From: JOPF133 sp052144935 | GTDB taxonomy: Bacteria; Acidobacteriota; Terriglobia; Bryobacterales; Bryobacteraceae | DNA: 53,054 bases | Assembly (NCBI GenBank): GCA_052144935.1 | Contig: JBKQPR010000334.1 | Span: forward strand, 1 to 53,054 | Reading direction: 5' to 3' | In this document: in pieces, positions 17,034 to 25,385 of the stretch | Position numbering within the stretch: position 1 is the first letter of the stretch | Layout: each line of letters opens with the position of its first letter | Position numbers and translations under genes: made by a program | The notes under the pieces: model-generated | The model's database searches: none | What the model was told of the DNA's origin: nothing | What the model saw: only the letters and a program-made list of their open reading frames with translations

Positions 17034-17996
17034 TCAGCCCACCTTCTTGCGCGCAAACGGCCGGGCATAAGCGGCCGGCGGATTGTGCGCGGTAGTGGCG
17101 GCGGCCCGCCGGTAGGCTTCCATAGCCTTGTCTTTGTCGCCCAGCTTTTCGTAAGTTTCGCCGATCATGCACTGCATGAACGGATCGTTGCCGGCCTGCT
17201 GGAAATCCGTCAGGGCGGTTTTGTAATCGCCGCCGTAAAAGGCTACATAACCCGTCAGATAAGGAAGGAACTGCTTCTGCTGGTTGGCCAGGCCGGCGTC
17301 GGCCGCGGTCATCTTTTCCAGGGCCGCCTGCGCCGCCGCCACATGCTTCCGGGCTTCGGCCTGGTTGCCGCGGCGCGCCGCGATGCGCGCCTGGGCGTGC
17401 TCCCATCGGAATTCCCAGAGCAGCTTGCGGCCGGCGGCGATCTCCGGCTCTTTGATCCCCGCCTCGTACCCCATCTTGTAATACCTGTAGGCCGTGTCCG
17501 GATCGCCCGAGTCGATGCACACGCGCGCCGCCTCGTCGGCCATCTCGCCCTGCTGGTACCACGCGTTGTGCGGGTCCTGGAAAGTCTGGGTGACCCAGTA
17601 ATCGAACACCATTTGCTCGTATCTGGCGGTGTTCTTGCAATCGCTGTCGAAGGCGAACGACATCGCCATGGCGCGCTCGGCGTTGGCTTTGGCCGCCGGG
17701 GTGGGAGCCAGGTCGATGGCCTTTTGGAAGGCCTGGCGGGCTTCCGTGCCCCGGCCCATAAGGTCCAGCAGGGTGCCGGCGGCGTTGTTCACCTGCGGCG
17801 AATCCGGCGCGGCCGCCAGTTGCGCCCGCACCGCGGCCAGGGCCTCATCCATTTTGCCGTCACGCATCAACTGCTGGGCCTGCCGGAGGCCTTCCGGCTG
17901 CGGTCCGCGGCCGCCGGGGGGCTGCGCCATCAAGGCCGCGCCCAAAAACAGGAGGGTTGCCGGCGTGCGAAGAATCGACGGAGATGCTGCGCTCAT
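17034..17996 (-). CDS. Exported TPR protein
   Basis: A 320-residue protein with a signal peptide (residues 1-24, ending ALMAQ) and several TPR helices: ALAAVRAQLAAAPDSPQVNNAAGTLL, ARQAFQKAIDLAPTPAAKAN, YKTALTDFQQAG, MIGETYEKLGDKDKAMEAYRRA. Probably a periplasmic scaffold. The stop is 4 bp from the start of the FKBP-DinB gene, so the pair likely forms an operon for envelope protein quality control; that role is inferred only from context. Confidence 0.85.
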   Translation of the reverse strand: MSAASPSILRTPATLLFLGAALMAQPPGGRGPQPEGLRQAQQLMRDGKMDEALAAVRAQLAAAPDSPQVNNAAGTLLDLMGRGTEARQAFQKAIDLAPTPAAKANAERAMAMSFAFDSDCKNTARYEQMVFDYWVTQTFQDPHNAWYQQGEMADEAARVCIDSGDPDTAYRYYKMGYEAGIKEPEIAAGRKLLWEFRWEHAQARIAARRGNQAEARKHVAAAQAALEKMTAADAGLANQQKQFLPYLTGYVAFYGGDYKTALTDFQQAGNDPFMQCMIGETYEKLGDKDKAMEAYRRAAATTAHNPPAAYARPFARKKVG

Positions 17997-18390
17997 GGGT
18001 GCGATTATCGCATGGCTGTCGATCCGATTGAAGGGATCGTTCCTCCAACTCCGGGTGCTCCACCGAGGAGAGATTCACTACCCCTATGCGGACGGTTGCC
18101 AGGCGTGGGCTCAGAGGGGGCACCGGGGTGCTTGCCCGGTTTGGGGATGATTGCGCCAGGGCGGCTGGCAGGCGAAAGCGCCTGGTAAAACCGGTACTGA
18201 GTACCCGTTTTTCCTCGTAAGTTATTGATTCTTAGCAAGAAAACCGGCACTCAGTACCGGTTTTCCAGCCGGTGTTTCGCGCCGTTAGGCCGATGGCGTC
18301 GAAAGCGCCCGTCCCACCTGACCTTGCAATTGAGTTAGAATCGAGTTCAACGGGTGATGGCGCCACGCCAACTCCTTGCAGCGCATCAGT
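17997..18390. other. Intergenic between divergent genes, with inverted repeats
   Basis: About 390 bp between the divergently read TPR and LamG-like genes. It holds the large inverted repeat at 18187-18264 and TAGAAT at 18334-18339. No coding sequence recognised. Confidence 0.5.
18187..18264. repeat. Nested palindromes (AAAACCGGTACTGAGT inverted repeat)
   Basis: AAAACCGGTACTGAGT at 18187-18202 is an exact inverted copy of ACTCAGTACCGGTTTT at 18249-18264, 46 bp apart. The right arm with its left flank (18240-18264) is itself a near-perfect palindrome, so two alternative hairpins are possible. It sits between divergent promoters, so a terminator role is unlikely; an operator or a dispersed palindromic element fits better. 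Confidence 0.75.
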
Positions 18391-19020
18391 ATGAAGACGA
18401 TAGGCTGGATGATCTCCTTGGGATTTCTGGCGTCGGCCGGCAAGGTGATCAATTTCGATACCGGACAGATCGGCAAGGCGCCGGCTGGCTGGAGCGTCGT
18501 GACGACCAATCGGGGGCCCGCGGCGCGCTGGGAGATTCGTAAGGACCAGACCGCGCCCACGCAGCCCTACGTTCTGGCACAGTTGTCCAGCGACCCCGCG
18601 GCCAATCGCGCACCGCTGGCCATTCTCGACAACCCCAGCCTGCGCGACGGCGACGTGAGCGTGCGCATCAAGCCAGTTGCCGGACGGCAGGATCCCGGCG
18701 GCGGCCTGGTGTGGCGTTTCCGCGACGAGAACAACTACTACCTGGTGCGGGCCAACGTAACCCAGAACACCGTGGGGGTGGATAAGGTCGAGAATGGCCG
18801 CCGCATTGCGCTGATTCCCGGCGTGAAGCACGACATCCCTTTCAACGCCTGGAGCATCCTGAAGGTTTCCGCGCGTGGAAATCGCTTTCAGATCTACGTG
18901 GACCACCGCCGCATCCTGGAAGGTGAGGACAACACTTTTACCGGCGCCGGCCGGGTAGGGCTATGCACCATGGCGGACTCGGTCACTTACTTCGACGACT
19001 TCCGCGTCTACCCGAGGTAA
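18391..19020 (+). CDS. Exported ConA-like (LamG/DUF1080-type) beta-sandwich protein
   Basis: A 209-residue protein starting at ATG 18391 with a short signal peptide (to about SAGKV). The remainder fits a concanavalin-like fold found in DUF1080/3-keto-glycoside hydrolases and LamG proteins: INFDTGQIGKAPAGW, VSVRIKPVAGRQDPGGGLVWRF, NNYYLVRANV, IPFNAWSILKVSARGNRFQIYV and a terminal GRVGLCTMADSVTYFDDFRVYP. Probably binds or cleaves carbohydrate outside the cytoplasm; no catalytic residues can be pinned down. Confidence 0.8.
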   Translation: MKTIGWMISLGFLASAGKVINFDTGQIGKAPAGWSVVTTNRGPAARWEIRKDQTAPTQPYVLAQLSSDPAANRAPLAILDNPSLRDGDVSVRIKPVAGRQDPGGGLVWRFRDENNYYLVRANVTQNTVGVDKVENGRRIALIPGVKHDIPFNAWSILKVSARGNRFQIYVDHRRILEGEDNTFTGAGRVGLCTMADSVTYFDDFRVYPR

Positions 19021-19067
19021 ACGGCGTGACCGTGCCGCAGGCCGGGCCACAACCTCTCCGATGATTG

Positions 19068-19667
19068 TTAGAAGTGAAACGCGATTCCCACCTGCAGGAT
19101 GGCGTGGTTTCTGCCGGAGACACCGCCTAAACCGGCCTGCGTGACGAAATCGCGGGCGTCTACGCGAAGGCTCAGCAAGCGGGTGAGGCGGAAGTCGATT
19201 CCACCGCCGAACCCGGCCGCGAACGAATTCTGCCGGCTTCCGGGGACCACCGTGAGGGGCGGGACGATGGTCGAAGTTGCTGCGAACGAGGCGATTCCTG
19301 CCCCGGCTGCGGCATAGAAGGAAACCCGCGACTCGGGCGACAACTTCACGCGGAGGCCCGGCGTGAAGAATAGATCCGGGCCGGAGCTCCCGGCGCTCGC
19401 CGCGCCATTAGGGCCGGCGACCGCGATTCCGCTCACCCGCACGGGAATCACCAGCGGCAGCTCGACGTACAGGTCGGCGGTCCGCTGTAGCACTTGCCAG
19501 GCGTAATTCACCTGGAAACTCGGAGTGACCGAACCGGAGGTCGTGACAGTCTCACCGGAAATCGTGGTTTGGCCTTTCGGCCCCGAGATCCCCCCGAGCA
19601 GGCCGAGGTCACTATTCTGGGCCGCCGCACAGCCCGTCAGCAGGAACAGCGCGAGAAGTATCCGCAT
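19068..19667 (-). CDS. Small outer-membrane beta-barrel protein
   Basis: A 199-residue protein. ATG 19667 is chosen for the signal peptide MRILLALFLLTGCAAAQ; the frame is open further upstream but not protein-like. The mature part alternates hydrophobic and polar residues in strands (FQVNYAWQVL, LYVELPLVIPV, SFYAAAGAGIASF, SFAAGFGGGIDFRL, LSLRVDARDFV) and ends in an aromatic residue (VGIAFHF), the classical BAM signal. OmpW/OmpA-barrel-like; function unknown. Confidence 0.8.
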   Translation of the reverse strand: MRILLALFLLTGCAAAQNSDLGLLGGISGPKGQTTISGETVTTSGSVTPSFQVNYAWQVLQRTADLYVELPLVIPVRVSGIAVAGPNGAASAGSSGPDLFFTPGLRVKLSPESRVSFYAAAGAGIASFAATSTIVPPLTVVPGSRQNSFAAGFGGGIDFRLTRLLSLRVDARDFVTQAGLGGVSGRNHAILQVGIAFHF

Positions 19668-19847
19668 CGGTCGGATCATAAGGCGAATCGCGCTGGCGCG
19701 CCAACCAAATTCCGATGACTGGCCGAATTCCGGCCATGGGTGGCGAGAACCTGCCAGGCGCGCCTCACGGCCACTCATCGGCCCCGGCAGCCAGTCGTCG
19801 GATACCAGTTGTGTCCCGGCCATTCCTCTTCCTATACTGGACTCGCC

Positions 19848-20330
19848 GTGCGCGCCTCAATAAAGCGTATCATCGTGCTGGCTGTGGTGCCGGCTGTGCT
19901 CGCCGCCCAGCTTCTCGCGGGCGGCGGGAACTCCTGGAACAAGATCCGTTACAGCGGCGGCACGGTGCCGGCCAAGGTGAATCCGTATGACTGGAATACG
20001 GCGCTCACAGTGACTCCTGACGAAATCCTGCTGGTATTCGCGCATCGCACCTCGCTCAAGCTGGCGCCCGCCCAGGTCACCGCGTTGACCTATGGCGAAC
20101 AGGCATACCGCCGCGTGGCCGACATGGTGGCGCTGAGCGTGGTGTTCGTCAACCCCCTGGTGCTGTTCGGAATCCTGCATCAGAGCAAGAGCCATTTCAT
20201 CAGCATCGAGTTCCGCGGCAACGACGGGAAGAACGGCGCCGTGCTGCTCGAAGCCGATAAGAACAACTACCGGGCCATCCTCGAAGCGCTAAAGGCCGTG
20301 ACCGGCAAACCGGTGCAAAACCAGCCATGA
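19848..20330 (+). CDS. Hypothetical protein with N-terminal signal and internal hydrophobic segment
   Basis: A 160-residue protein from GTG 19848, with a signal or anchor (residues 6-24) and one more hydrophobic segment (residues 93-110, MVALSVVFVNPLVLFGIL). The region between and after is beta-rich (ILLVFAHRTSLKLAPAQVTAL, HFISIEFRGNDGKNGAVLLEADKNNY), reminiscent of bacterial PH-like folds. It overlaps the kinase gene start by 4 bp, so it is probably part of the signalling operon, perhaps an accessory sensor. Not recognised further. Confidence 0.65.
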   Translation: MRASIKRIIVLAVVPAVLAAQLLAGGGNSWNKIRYSGGTVPAKVNPYDWNTALTVTPDEILLVFAHRTSLKLAPAQVTALTYGEQAYRRVADMVALSVVFVNPLVLFGILHQSKSHFISIEFRGNDGKNGAVLLEADKNNYRAILEALKAVTGKPVQNQP

Positions 20331-21631
20331 CTATCGCGGGCTACGATGCGGTCTACGTAATCACGCTGGTGATGGTCGCCTTCGGGGCGCTGACCTTCTC
20401 GGTGCTGACGCTGCACTATTGGCGGGAGGCCACGTCCCGCCGCGATCCGGTGTTTGCGGCATTCACCCTGGTGTGCGCCGCGGCATTTCTGATCAATGTC
20501 CTGATTCGCATGGAACCGCACTGGGAAACGCCGCTGGCCGCCGCGCTCGACGTAGCGACCGGGTTGGTTCCCCCGCTACTGCTCCAGCTCGTCTCACGAG
20601 ACCACGGGCGCCGCGTGACGCGGGCGTTCTACGGGATCGGCGCGGTGGTGGCGATCGCGCTGATTCTGGACGATGTTTCCCCGCTGGCGGTGCCCTTCCG
20701 CGATCAGGCGCCCGCCATCCTGCTGGCCGCCGCTGGTGCGCTGGGCCTTTTCTTTATCGACTGTGGCGATGGCCGCCTGCGGATCTGGTATCGGGTGTTG
20801 CTGAGCTTGACCGTGATCGTGGCGGTCGCGGGTCTGTTGGCTCCCTCGCCGGACACGGCGATGGCGCCCGACTACCTTCTGCTGGCATTCTTCTGCGTGA
20901 CGCTCTACTTCCGGGAGCGCGTGATCTTCTTCGATCTGCTGATCAAGCGCGGCGTCTTCTTCTGTTTTGCCTTCGCGGCCCTGGCGCTGCTGCTCTCGGC
21001 GGCGCATGTGCCCGGCCGGCTCACCATCATTCTCCTGCTCACGCCCCTATGGCTGCTGGCGCCGTGGGCCGACGCGGCTCTCGCGCGCGTGGTGGACCGG
21101 CTCTTCCTGCGGCGCCGCTATTCGCCGCTGGAGGCGGAACGCCGGGTGCTTCGCGAACTCCAACTGGCGGGGACCGAGGACGACCTTCGTGGCCGCGCCG
21201 GACGCAGTTTGTCGGATGTCTTCGGGTGCATCGCGGAAGTGCGCTTCGAATGGCCTGCCGGGCAGACCGGAGACGAAGGCATGGCCGCCGTGATCGAGGG
21301 CCTTGGCCAGGTGATTCTGAGACCGCGCGTCTCCGGAATTCCTTACATGACCGACGACCGCCGCCTGCTGGACTCGCTGGCGCGGTCTCTCGGCGTGGTG
21401 CTCGAAAACGTGCGCTTCCGCGAGCAACAGGGGCGGCAACAGGAACGCGAGCAGCAACTCAGGCTTCTGGCCACCCGCGCCGAACTCAAGGCTCTGCGCG
21501 CCCAGATCAATCCGCATTTCCTGTTCAACGCGCTGAACACCGTGGCCGGCTTTCTTCCCTCGCAGCCGGAAATGGCGGACTACGCCATCGAGCAACTGGC
21601 GCAGATCTTCCGCTATACGCTGCGGAAATCC

Positions 21632-21644
21632 GAGAGAGAGAGAG
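21632..21644 (+). repeat. GA dinucleotide tract at the kinase frameshift
   Basis: Thirteen bases of alternating G and A. In-frame reading through to TGG needs 9 or 15 bases, so the tract differs from a functional length by two extra GA units (+4) or one missing unit (-2). The 9-base version gives SEREW, matching the family pattern best. A hypermutable tract of this type can switch a gene on and off. Confidence 0.75.
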
Positions 21645-22046
21645 TGGGCACGCCTGGACGAGGAGGCGGAGTTTGCGGCTGCCTACCTTCACATGGAACA
21701 GGCGCGCTTCGGTGAACGCCTCCAGGTGGAGCTGGCGGTGGACCCCGAGGCTTGCAGGGTGTCCGTGCCCGCCATGTGCGTACAACCGCTCATCGAAAAC
21801 GCCATTCGCCATGGCACGTCCATGCTGGAAGAAAAGGGCTTCGTGCGGGTGCGGATTTGGGTCAATGGCTCGATGGCGTCGATCGAAGTCTGCGACAACG
21901 GCCCCGGCTTTCCACCCGGCTTTTCGCTGGCCGGGTCGGAGGGGCACGGCCTGCGCAACGTTGCCGAGCGCCTCAAGGGTTACTATGGCGACTCGGCTCA
22001 GTTATGTTGGGAGTCCGGATCGAATTCGACGCGGGTGCTTCTCGAA

Positions 22047-22136
22047 ATTCCGCGGGAGCCCGCCGTAGCGGGAGAACCCGCCATAGCGGGAGAACCCGCC
22101 GCAGCGGGAGAACCCGCCGCAGCGGGAGAACCCGCC
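22047..22136 (+). repeat. Five 18-bp tandem palindromic repeats at the kinase C-terminus
   Basis: The unit nnAGCGGGAGAACCCGCC recurs at 22065, 22083, 22101 and 22119, with a degenerate first copy at 22047-22064. Each unit encodes AGEPAx and is a hairpin (CGGG-AGAA-CCCG). The array lies just before the response regulator start at 22162, so it is both a coding extension and a potential RNA structure. Confidence 0.85.
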
Positions 22137-22161
22137 GCCGCCGGAGAAATGGAAAGAGGCC

Positions 22162-22902
22162 GTGATACACACACTGATCGCGGATGATGAGGCGCCCGCG
22201 CGTGCGCGTCTGCGCCAGTTGCTGGCGGCGCACACCGACGTCGAAATCGTCGGGGAGGCCGAGACCGGGGTTCAGGCCATGGAAATGGCCGGCCGCCTGA
22301 AGCCCGACCTGCTCTTACTAGACATCCAGATGCCCGGCTGCACCGGTTTGGATATCGCCGCGTCGCTCGCGGCGCCCCGCCCATCGATCGTGTTCTGCAC
22401 GGCCTATGATGAGCACGCCGTGGATGCGTTTGAGCTGGCCGCGGTGGATTACCTCTTAAAGCCGATCAGCCGCGCCCGCCTGGCGCAGGCGTTGGATCGG
22501 GTGCGCACATCCGCGCCGGACCATGCCGAGACCTCGCTGGACCAGGCGGCGAGGCGCCAGCCCAGCCGCGCGGCGCGCTTTCTGGTGAGAAATGGGCCGT
22601 CCTATCTGGTGGTCCATGAATCGCGGGTCCTGTTCTTTGCCTCGGACGGAGGTCTGACGCGATTGGTGACGGAGGGCGCATCGTACAACATGGACCCGAC
22701 CCTCAACGAATTGGAACGGCGGCTGGCGCCGGTGCGCTTCTTTCGTGTTTCGCGCGCCGCGCTGATCAGTCTGAATGCGGTGGCCGAGGTTCATCCGCTG
22801 CCGGGCGGATCCGGGGAAGTGGTGCTGAAGGGCGGACAGCGGCTGGAGGTGACGCGAAGGCGTTTCCGGGATTTGCTGGAGGCGTTGGAGAAGGGTGGAT
22901 GA
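22162..22902 (+). CDS. LytTR-family response regulator
   Basis: A 246-residue regulator. GTG 22162 lies inside the end of the kinase gene. Receiver domain residues 1-115: acidic pair DDE at 8-10, phosphoacceptor Asp in LLLLDIQMPG near residue 53, TAY near 79 and Lys in YLLKPIS near 101. Residues 140-246 are a LytTR DNA-binding domain (FLVRNGPSYLVVHESRVLFFAS, FFRVSRAALISLNAV, VVLKGGQRLEVTRRRFRDL). It should be activated by the upstream kinase; if the kinase is off, it would depend on another phosphodonor. Confidence 0.94.
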   Translation: MIHTLIADDEAPARARLRQLLAAHTDVEIVGEAETGVQAMEMAGRLKPDLLLLDIQMPGCTGLDIAASLAAPRPSIVFCTAYDEHAVDAFELAAVDYLLKPISRARLAQALDRVRTSAPDHAETSLDQAARRQPSRAARFLVRNGPSYLVVHESRVLFFASDGGLTRLVTEGASYNMDPTLNELERRLAPVRFFRVSRAALISLNAVAEVHPLPGGSGEVVLKGGQRLEVTRRRFRDLLEALEKGG

Positions 22903-22979
22903 GGGGTGCTCCTCGGCGGAGCGGTGTGCCCGGCGGGTGCTGGGGCATGACCTCGGGTCAGGTTCGTTGACGGCTCAGG

Positions 22980-23384
22980 CTACGGCGATTGGATTGCCCT
23001 TCCGGCTGGAGGTCGACGGCCCTTTCCATTGCGCGCAGCGCGTCCAGTGCGCGCCGAGGGCTGCGAAGTGGGCGTGTCGTACTCCGCGATCGAGATCACG
23101 ACGCGTCTGCCAAGCACTCGCGCGGCCCGTGCGATGGTCAGCAGCGATACCGAAGTGTTGTTGGGATCGAGCAACCGGTCCACTTGGGACCGGCTGGTAT
23201 GGAGCTCTCTCGCCATCGTCTGCTTTGTCTTGCGGTGCTGTAGCATAGCTTGCTCCAATTCCCAGGAGAGCACCCGTTTAGCAGCGACCGCCTCGACTTC
23301 TTCGCGAATGCCTTCTTCTTCCAAGAAATCGTCAAAGCTCGACCCGCTATGGTCGAAAACGCGCTTTTCTTTCTCCGCTCTCAT
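22980..23384 (-). CDS. higA: HigA-like XRE antitoxin with C-terminal extension
   Basis: A 134-residue paralogue of the antitoxin at 15587: shared N-terminal block (GSSFDDFLEEEGIREEVEAVAAKRVL) and HTH (TKQTMARELHTSRSQVDRLLDP). The last 35 residues are a basic, low-complexity tail not found in the other copy. The ATG overlaps the toxin stop (ATGA). It probably represses its operon through the palindrome at 23803-23820. Confidence 0.85.
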   Translation of the reverse strand: MRAEKEKRVFDHSGSSFDDFLEEEGIREEVEAVAAKRVLSWELEQAMLQHRKTKQTMARELHTSRSQVDRLLDPNNTSVSLLTIARAARVLGRRVVISIAEYDTPTSQPSARTGRAARNGKGRRPPAGRAIQSP

Positions 23385-23793
23385 TCGATCCCCCTTGCAT
23401 GTTTCCGCATGTTCCGCCGTGCCAGATTGAGGTCATCCGTTGGAGTCCTTTGGGATTTCTTGATAAAGCCATGCAACAAGACCATACGTTCTCTCACGTC
23501 AACATAAAACAAGACGCGGGCAATTCGATTCTGCAAAAGATTAGTCCGGACCTCGTGGATACCGTCTCCCAGCGGGCGACATACCGGCATTCCAATCGGC
23601 CAGCCAAATTCCACGGTCTTGATGTCCTCACCGATCCGCTGACGATCAGCCTTGGGCAGGCTCTTGAGCCACTCTCGCACGGCTCTCGCTCCGCTTCGGT
23701 TCTGAAGAAGATCGCCGCAATTTGCTCGACCCGCGCCTCACCGGTTCCGCGCGTGGGCTCCGCTGAAGACGACCTCAGCTTCTTCTCGCCCAC
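23381..23793 (-). pseudogene. higB: Gp49-like HigB toxin, frameshifted
   Basis: Translation from GTG 23793 (AGGAACC just before it) gives VEQIAAIFFRTEAEREP, the normal N-terminus of this family, then leaves frame; the next frame continues VREWLKSLPKADRQRIGEDIKTVEFGWPIG to HGFIKKSQRTP and the stop at 23381. Adding one G at 23680/23681 restores EPVREWLKSL. The gene would otherwise be about 137 residues. An internal GTG (23680) could start a 99-residue version without the first strand, probably inactive. Toxins of this family cleave mRNA at the ribosome. Confidence 0.82.
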
Positions 23794-23802
23794 GGTTCCT
23801 AC

Positions 23803-23820
23803 TGTACCACATACGGTACA
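23803..23820. promoter_or_regulatory. Palindromic operator of the higBA operon
   Basis: TGTACC-ACATAC-GGTACA is a perfect 6-6-6 dyad ending 10 bp before the toxin GTG. HigA-type antitoxins repress their own operon by binding such dyads. It lies between the higBA operon and the divergent ATPase gene, so it might touch both. Confidence 0.65.
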
Positions 23821-23987
23821 TCGCCGGTTCCTGGCTCGGCCAGCGGTTTCGAAGTCGAGCTCTTATTCTTAAGGTCCGCAGAAGCGTAGCGCTCAACTGC
23901 GCCGGTATCGGCACAGTACCATTGAGGGCCGACGACTGCCACGCACCCGGCGACCGGTCTAAACTATCCCTAGAGCCACTTCATCGT

Positions 23988-25385
23988 ATGCTTCCCACTG
24001 CCGACGGCCCCGCGACGGACCTCAACCATCTGTATCTTACGCTACGCCCCGAGCCGTTGATCGATCCGGAAGAATTCAGAGCGTACTACCGGTCGCAAGT
24101 CAACCAGGTACGCGGCGAGGATACAGTTGCCCGCCTGTCGCTGAAGCTGCAGCAGTCCTACGGAGCGCTGCCGTTTAAGGCGTTCCTGATGGGCCACCCC
24201 GGAGTCGGCAAGTCGACGGAGATTTCACGGCTCCTGGAGCGCGTCAAGGATCGGCATGTTGGCATTCGATTGAGCATAGCGACGGAGCTGAACCCGGCGA
24301 GCTTCAAAGTGTTTGACGTGTTGCTCCTCATGCTGGCCCGCCTCGCCGAGGAGGCCGATCGAATGCGCGCAATCCCACTGCAGGGAACCCAGTCCGAGCA
24401 TCTGGTCCGGGACATCGAGCAGTGGTTTGGCAAGGAGGAGGTCAAGAGGAGCCGCAGTGAAACCACGGCGGCGGGAGTGGAGGCCGGAGCCGGTATGAAG
24501 GGCGACTCCCTATGGGCAGGGGTCTTCGGACTTTTCGCTTCCGCGAAAGCGGAGATGAAATATGCGGCGGAGCGGAAGACAGATATCGTCGAGTACCGTC
24601 TTCGAAGGCTGCCGGACCTGGTCGATCTCTGTAACCGGCTGATCGATGCTTGCAGCCGGCGGATGACGGAGGAGACCGGGAAGGAATGGCTCCTCATCGT
24701 GGAGGACCTGGACAAGACCGTAATTTCTCCTGAGGAGTTGCGGGACCTGTTCACTCAGTACGGGAATGTATTTCAGGACTTGCGGGTCAGCATGATATTC
24801 ACCATCCCGGTCTGGCTGGCCTATTCTTCGGAAGCGATCCGGCTCCCGTTTGACCGGTACATGATTCACGACACGCCTGTCTATGACCGGACGCATACTC
24901 CCCATGAGGCGGGCAGAGCGGCCGTTCAGGCAGTCCTGGAAGCGCGAGTTTCACCATCGCTCTTCGCCGAAGGGCAGATGACGAGGCTCATTGTCGCGTC
25001 CGGGGGCAATCTTCGGGATTTGTTTGCGATTGTACTGGACGCCGGAGAAGGGGCTCTCGCCAGGAACCCAACGGCCACCGTGATCGGGCCCGACGATGCC
25101 AGGGCGGCGATCAATAAGATGCGAGTCGAATATCTCAGGCGGTTGGGTCAGAGTCCCTATGATAAGGACCCCATCCCGTACTCGGATAAGACGAAGAAGC
25201 TGCTGGCGGTCTATAACAACGAACCCGATAACGGCGTACCGGATGCGGTCTTGTACTCTCTGCTGCGCGGCCGCGCCATTCAGGAGTTCAACGGCGACCG
25301 GTGGTGCGGCGTCCATCCGCTGGTGGTGGATATTCTGAAGGAGCAACAGCATCTCAGGCCGCAAGAACCGGGCGGAACCAGCTAA
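23988..25385 (+). CDS. P-loop ATPase (STAND/AAA-like) of a two-gene ATPase-TPR operon
   Basis: A 465-residue NTPase from ATG 23988. Walker A is GHPGVGKST (residues 69-77) and Walker B LLIVEDLDK (235-243), followed by a sensor-like TIPVWLAYS. Between them lies a Gly/Ala-rich insertion (residues about 158-198, AAGVEAGAGMKGDSLWAGVFGLFASAKAE). The C-terminal part is helical and ends in a winged-helix-like segment (YSLLRGRAIQEFNGDRWCGVHPLVVDIL). The stop abuts the next ATG (TAAATG). The pairing with a TPR protein resembles NLR/STAND architecture split over two genes. A defence or signalling role is an inference; no effector domain was recognised. Confidence 0.8.
   Translation: MLPTADGPATDLNHLYLTLRPEPLIDPEEFRAYYRSQVNQVRGEDTVARLSLKLQQSYGALPFKAFLMGHPGVGKSTEISRLLERVKDRHVGIRLSIATELNPASFKVFDVLLLMLARLAEEADRMRAIPLQGTQSEHLVRDIEQWFGKEEVKRSRSETTAAGVEAGAGMKGDSLWAGVFGLFASAKAEMKYAAERKTDIVEYRLRRLPDLVDLCNRLIDACSRRMTEETGKEWLLIVEDLDKTVISPEELRDLFTQYGNVFQDLRVSMIFTIPVWLAYSSEAIRLPFDRYMIHDTPVYDRTHTPHEAGRAAVQAVLEARVSPSLFAEGQMTRLIVASGGNLRDLFAIVLDAGEGALARNPTATVIGPDDARAAINKMRVEYLRRLGQSPYDKDPIPYSDKTKKLLAVYNNEPDNGVPDAVLYSLLRGRAIQEFNGDRWCGVHPLVVDILKEQQHLRPQEPGGTS

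Larger units (their letters stand above)
20327..22187 (+). pseudogene. LytS-type sensor histidine kinase, out of frame at a GA repeat
   Basis: Membrane sensor kinase of the LytS/YehU class. Several hydrophobic segments fill residues 1-240, then a GAF-like region, a coiled coil (RFREQQGRQQEREQQLRLLATRAE) and the phosphoacceptor box LKALRAQINPHFLFNALN with its His. Translation derails at SERERVGTPG; in another frame at once follow the expected WARLDEEAEFAAAYLHMEQARFGERL, the N box IENAIRHG and the G boxes VCDNGPGFPPGF and GHGLRNVAERL. The break lies in the GA tract at 21632-21644. As read, the product lacks the ATP-binding half. The restored frame ends in five AGEPA-type repeats and overlaps the regulator gene. 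Confidence 0.88.

Noticed and set aside
16661..18188. Long plus-strand frames opposite the FKBP-DinB and TPR genes
   Set aside because: No motifs or plausible starts; the minus strand encodes recognisable domains.
22047..22136. 18-bp repeats considered as CRISPR
   Set aside because: Contiguous units without spacers, inside coding sequence.
20327..22187. Kinase frame break considered as recoding (programmed frameshift or Sec)
   Set aside because: No stop codon replaces a conserved residue, and the break is in a simple GA tract, better explained by slippage or error.
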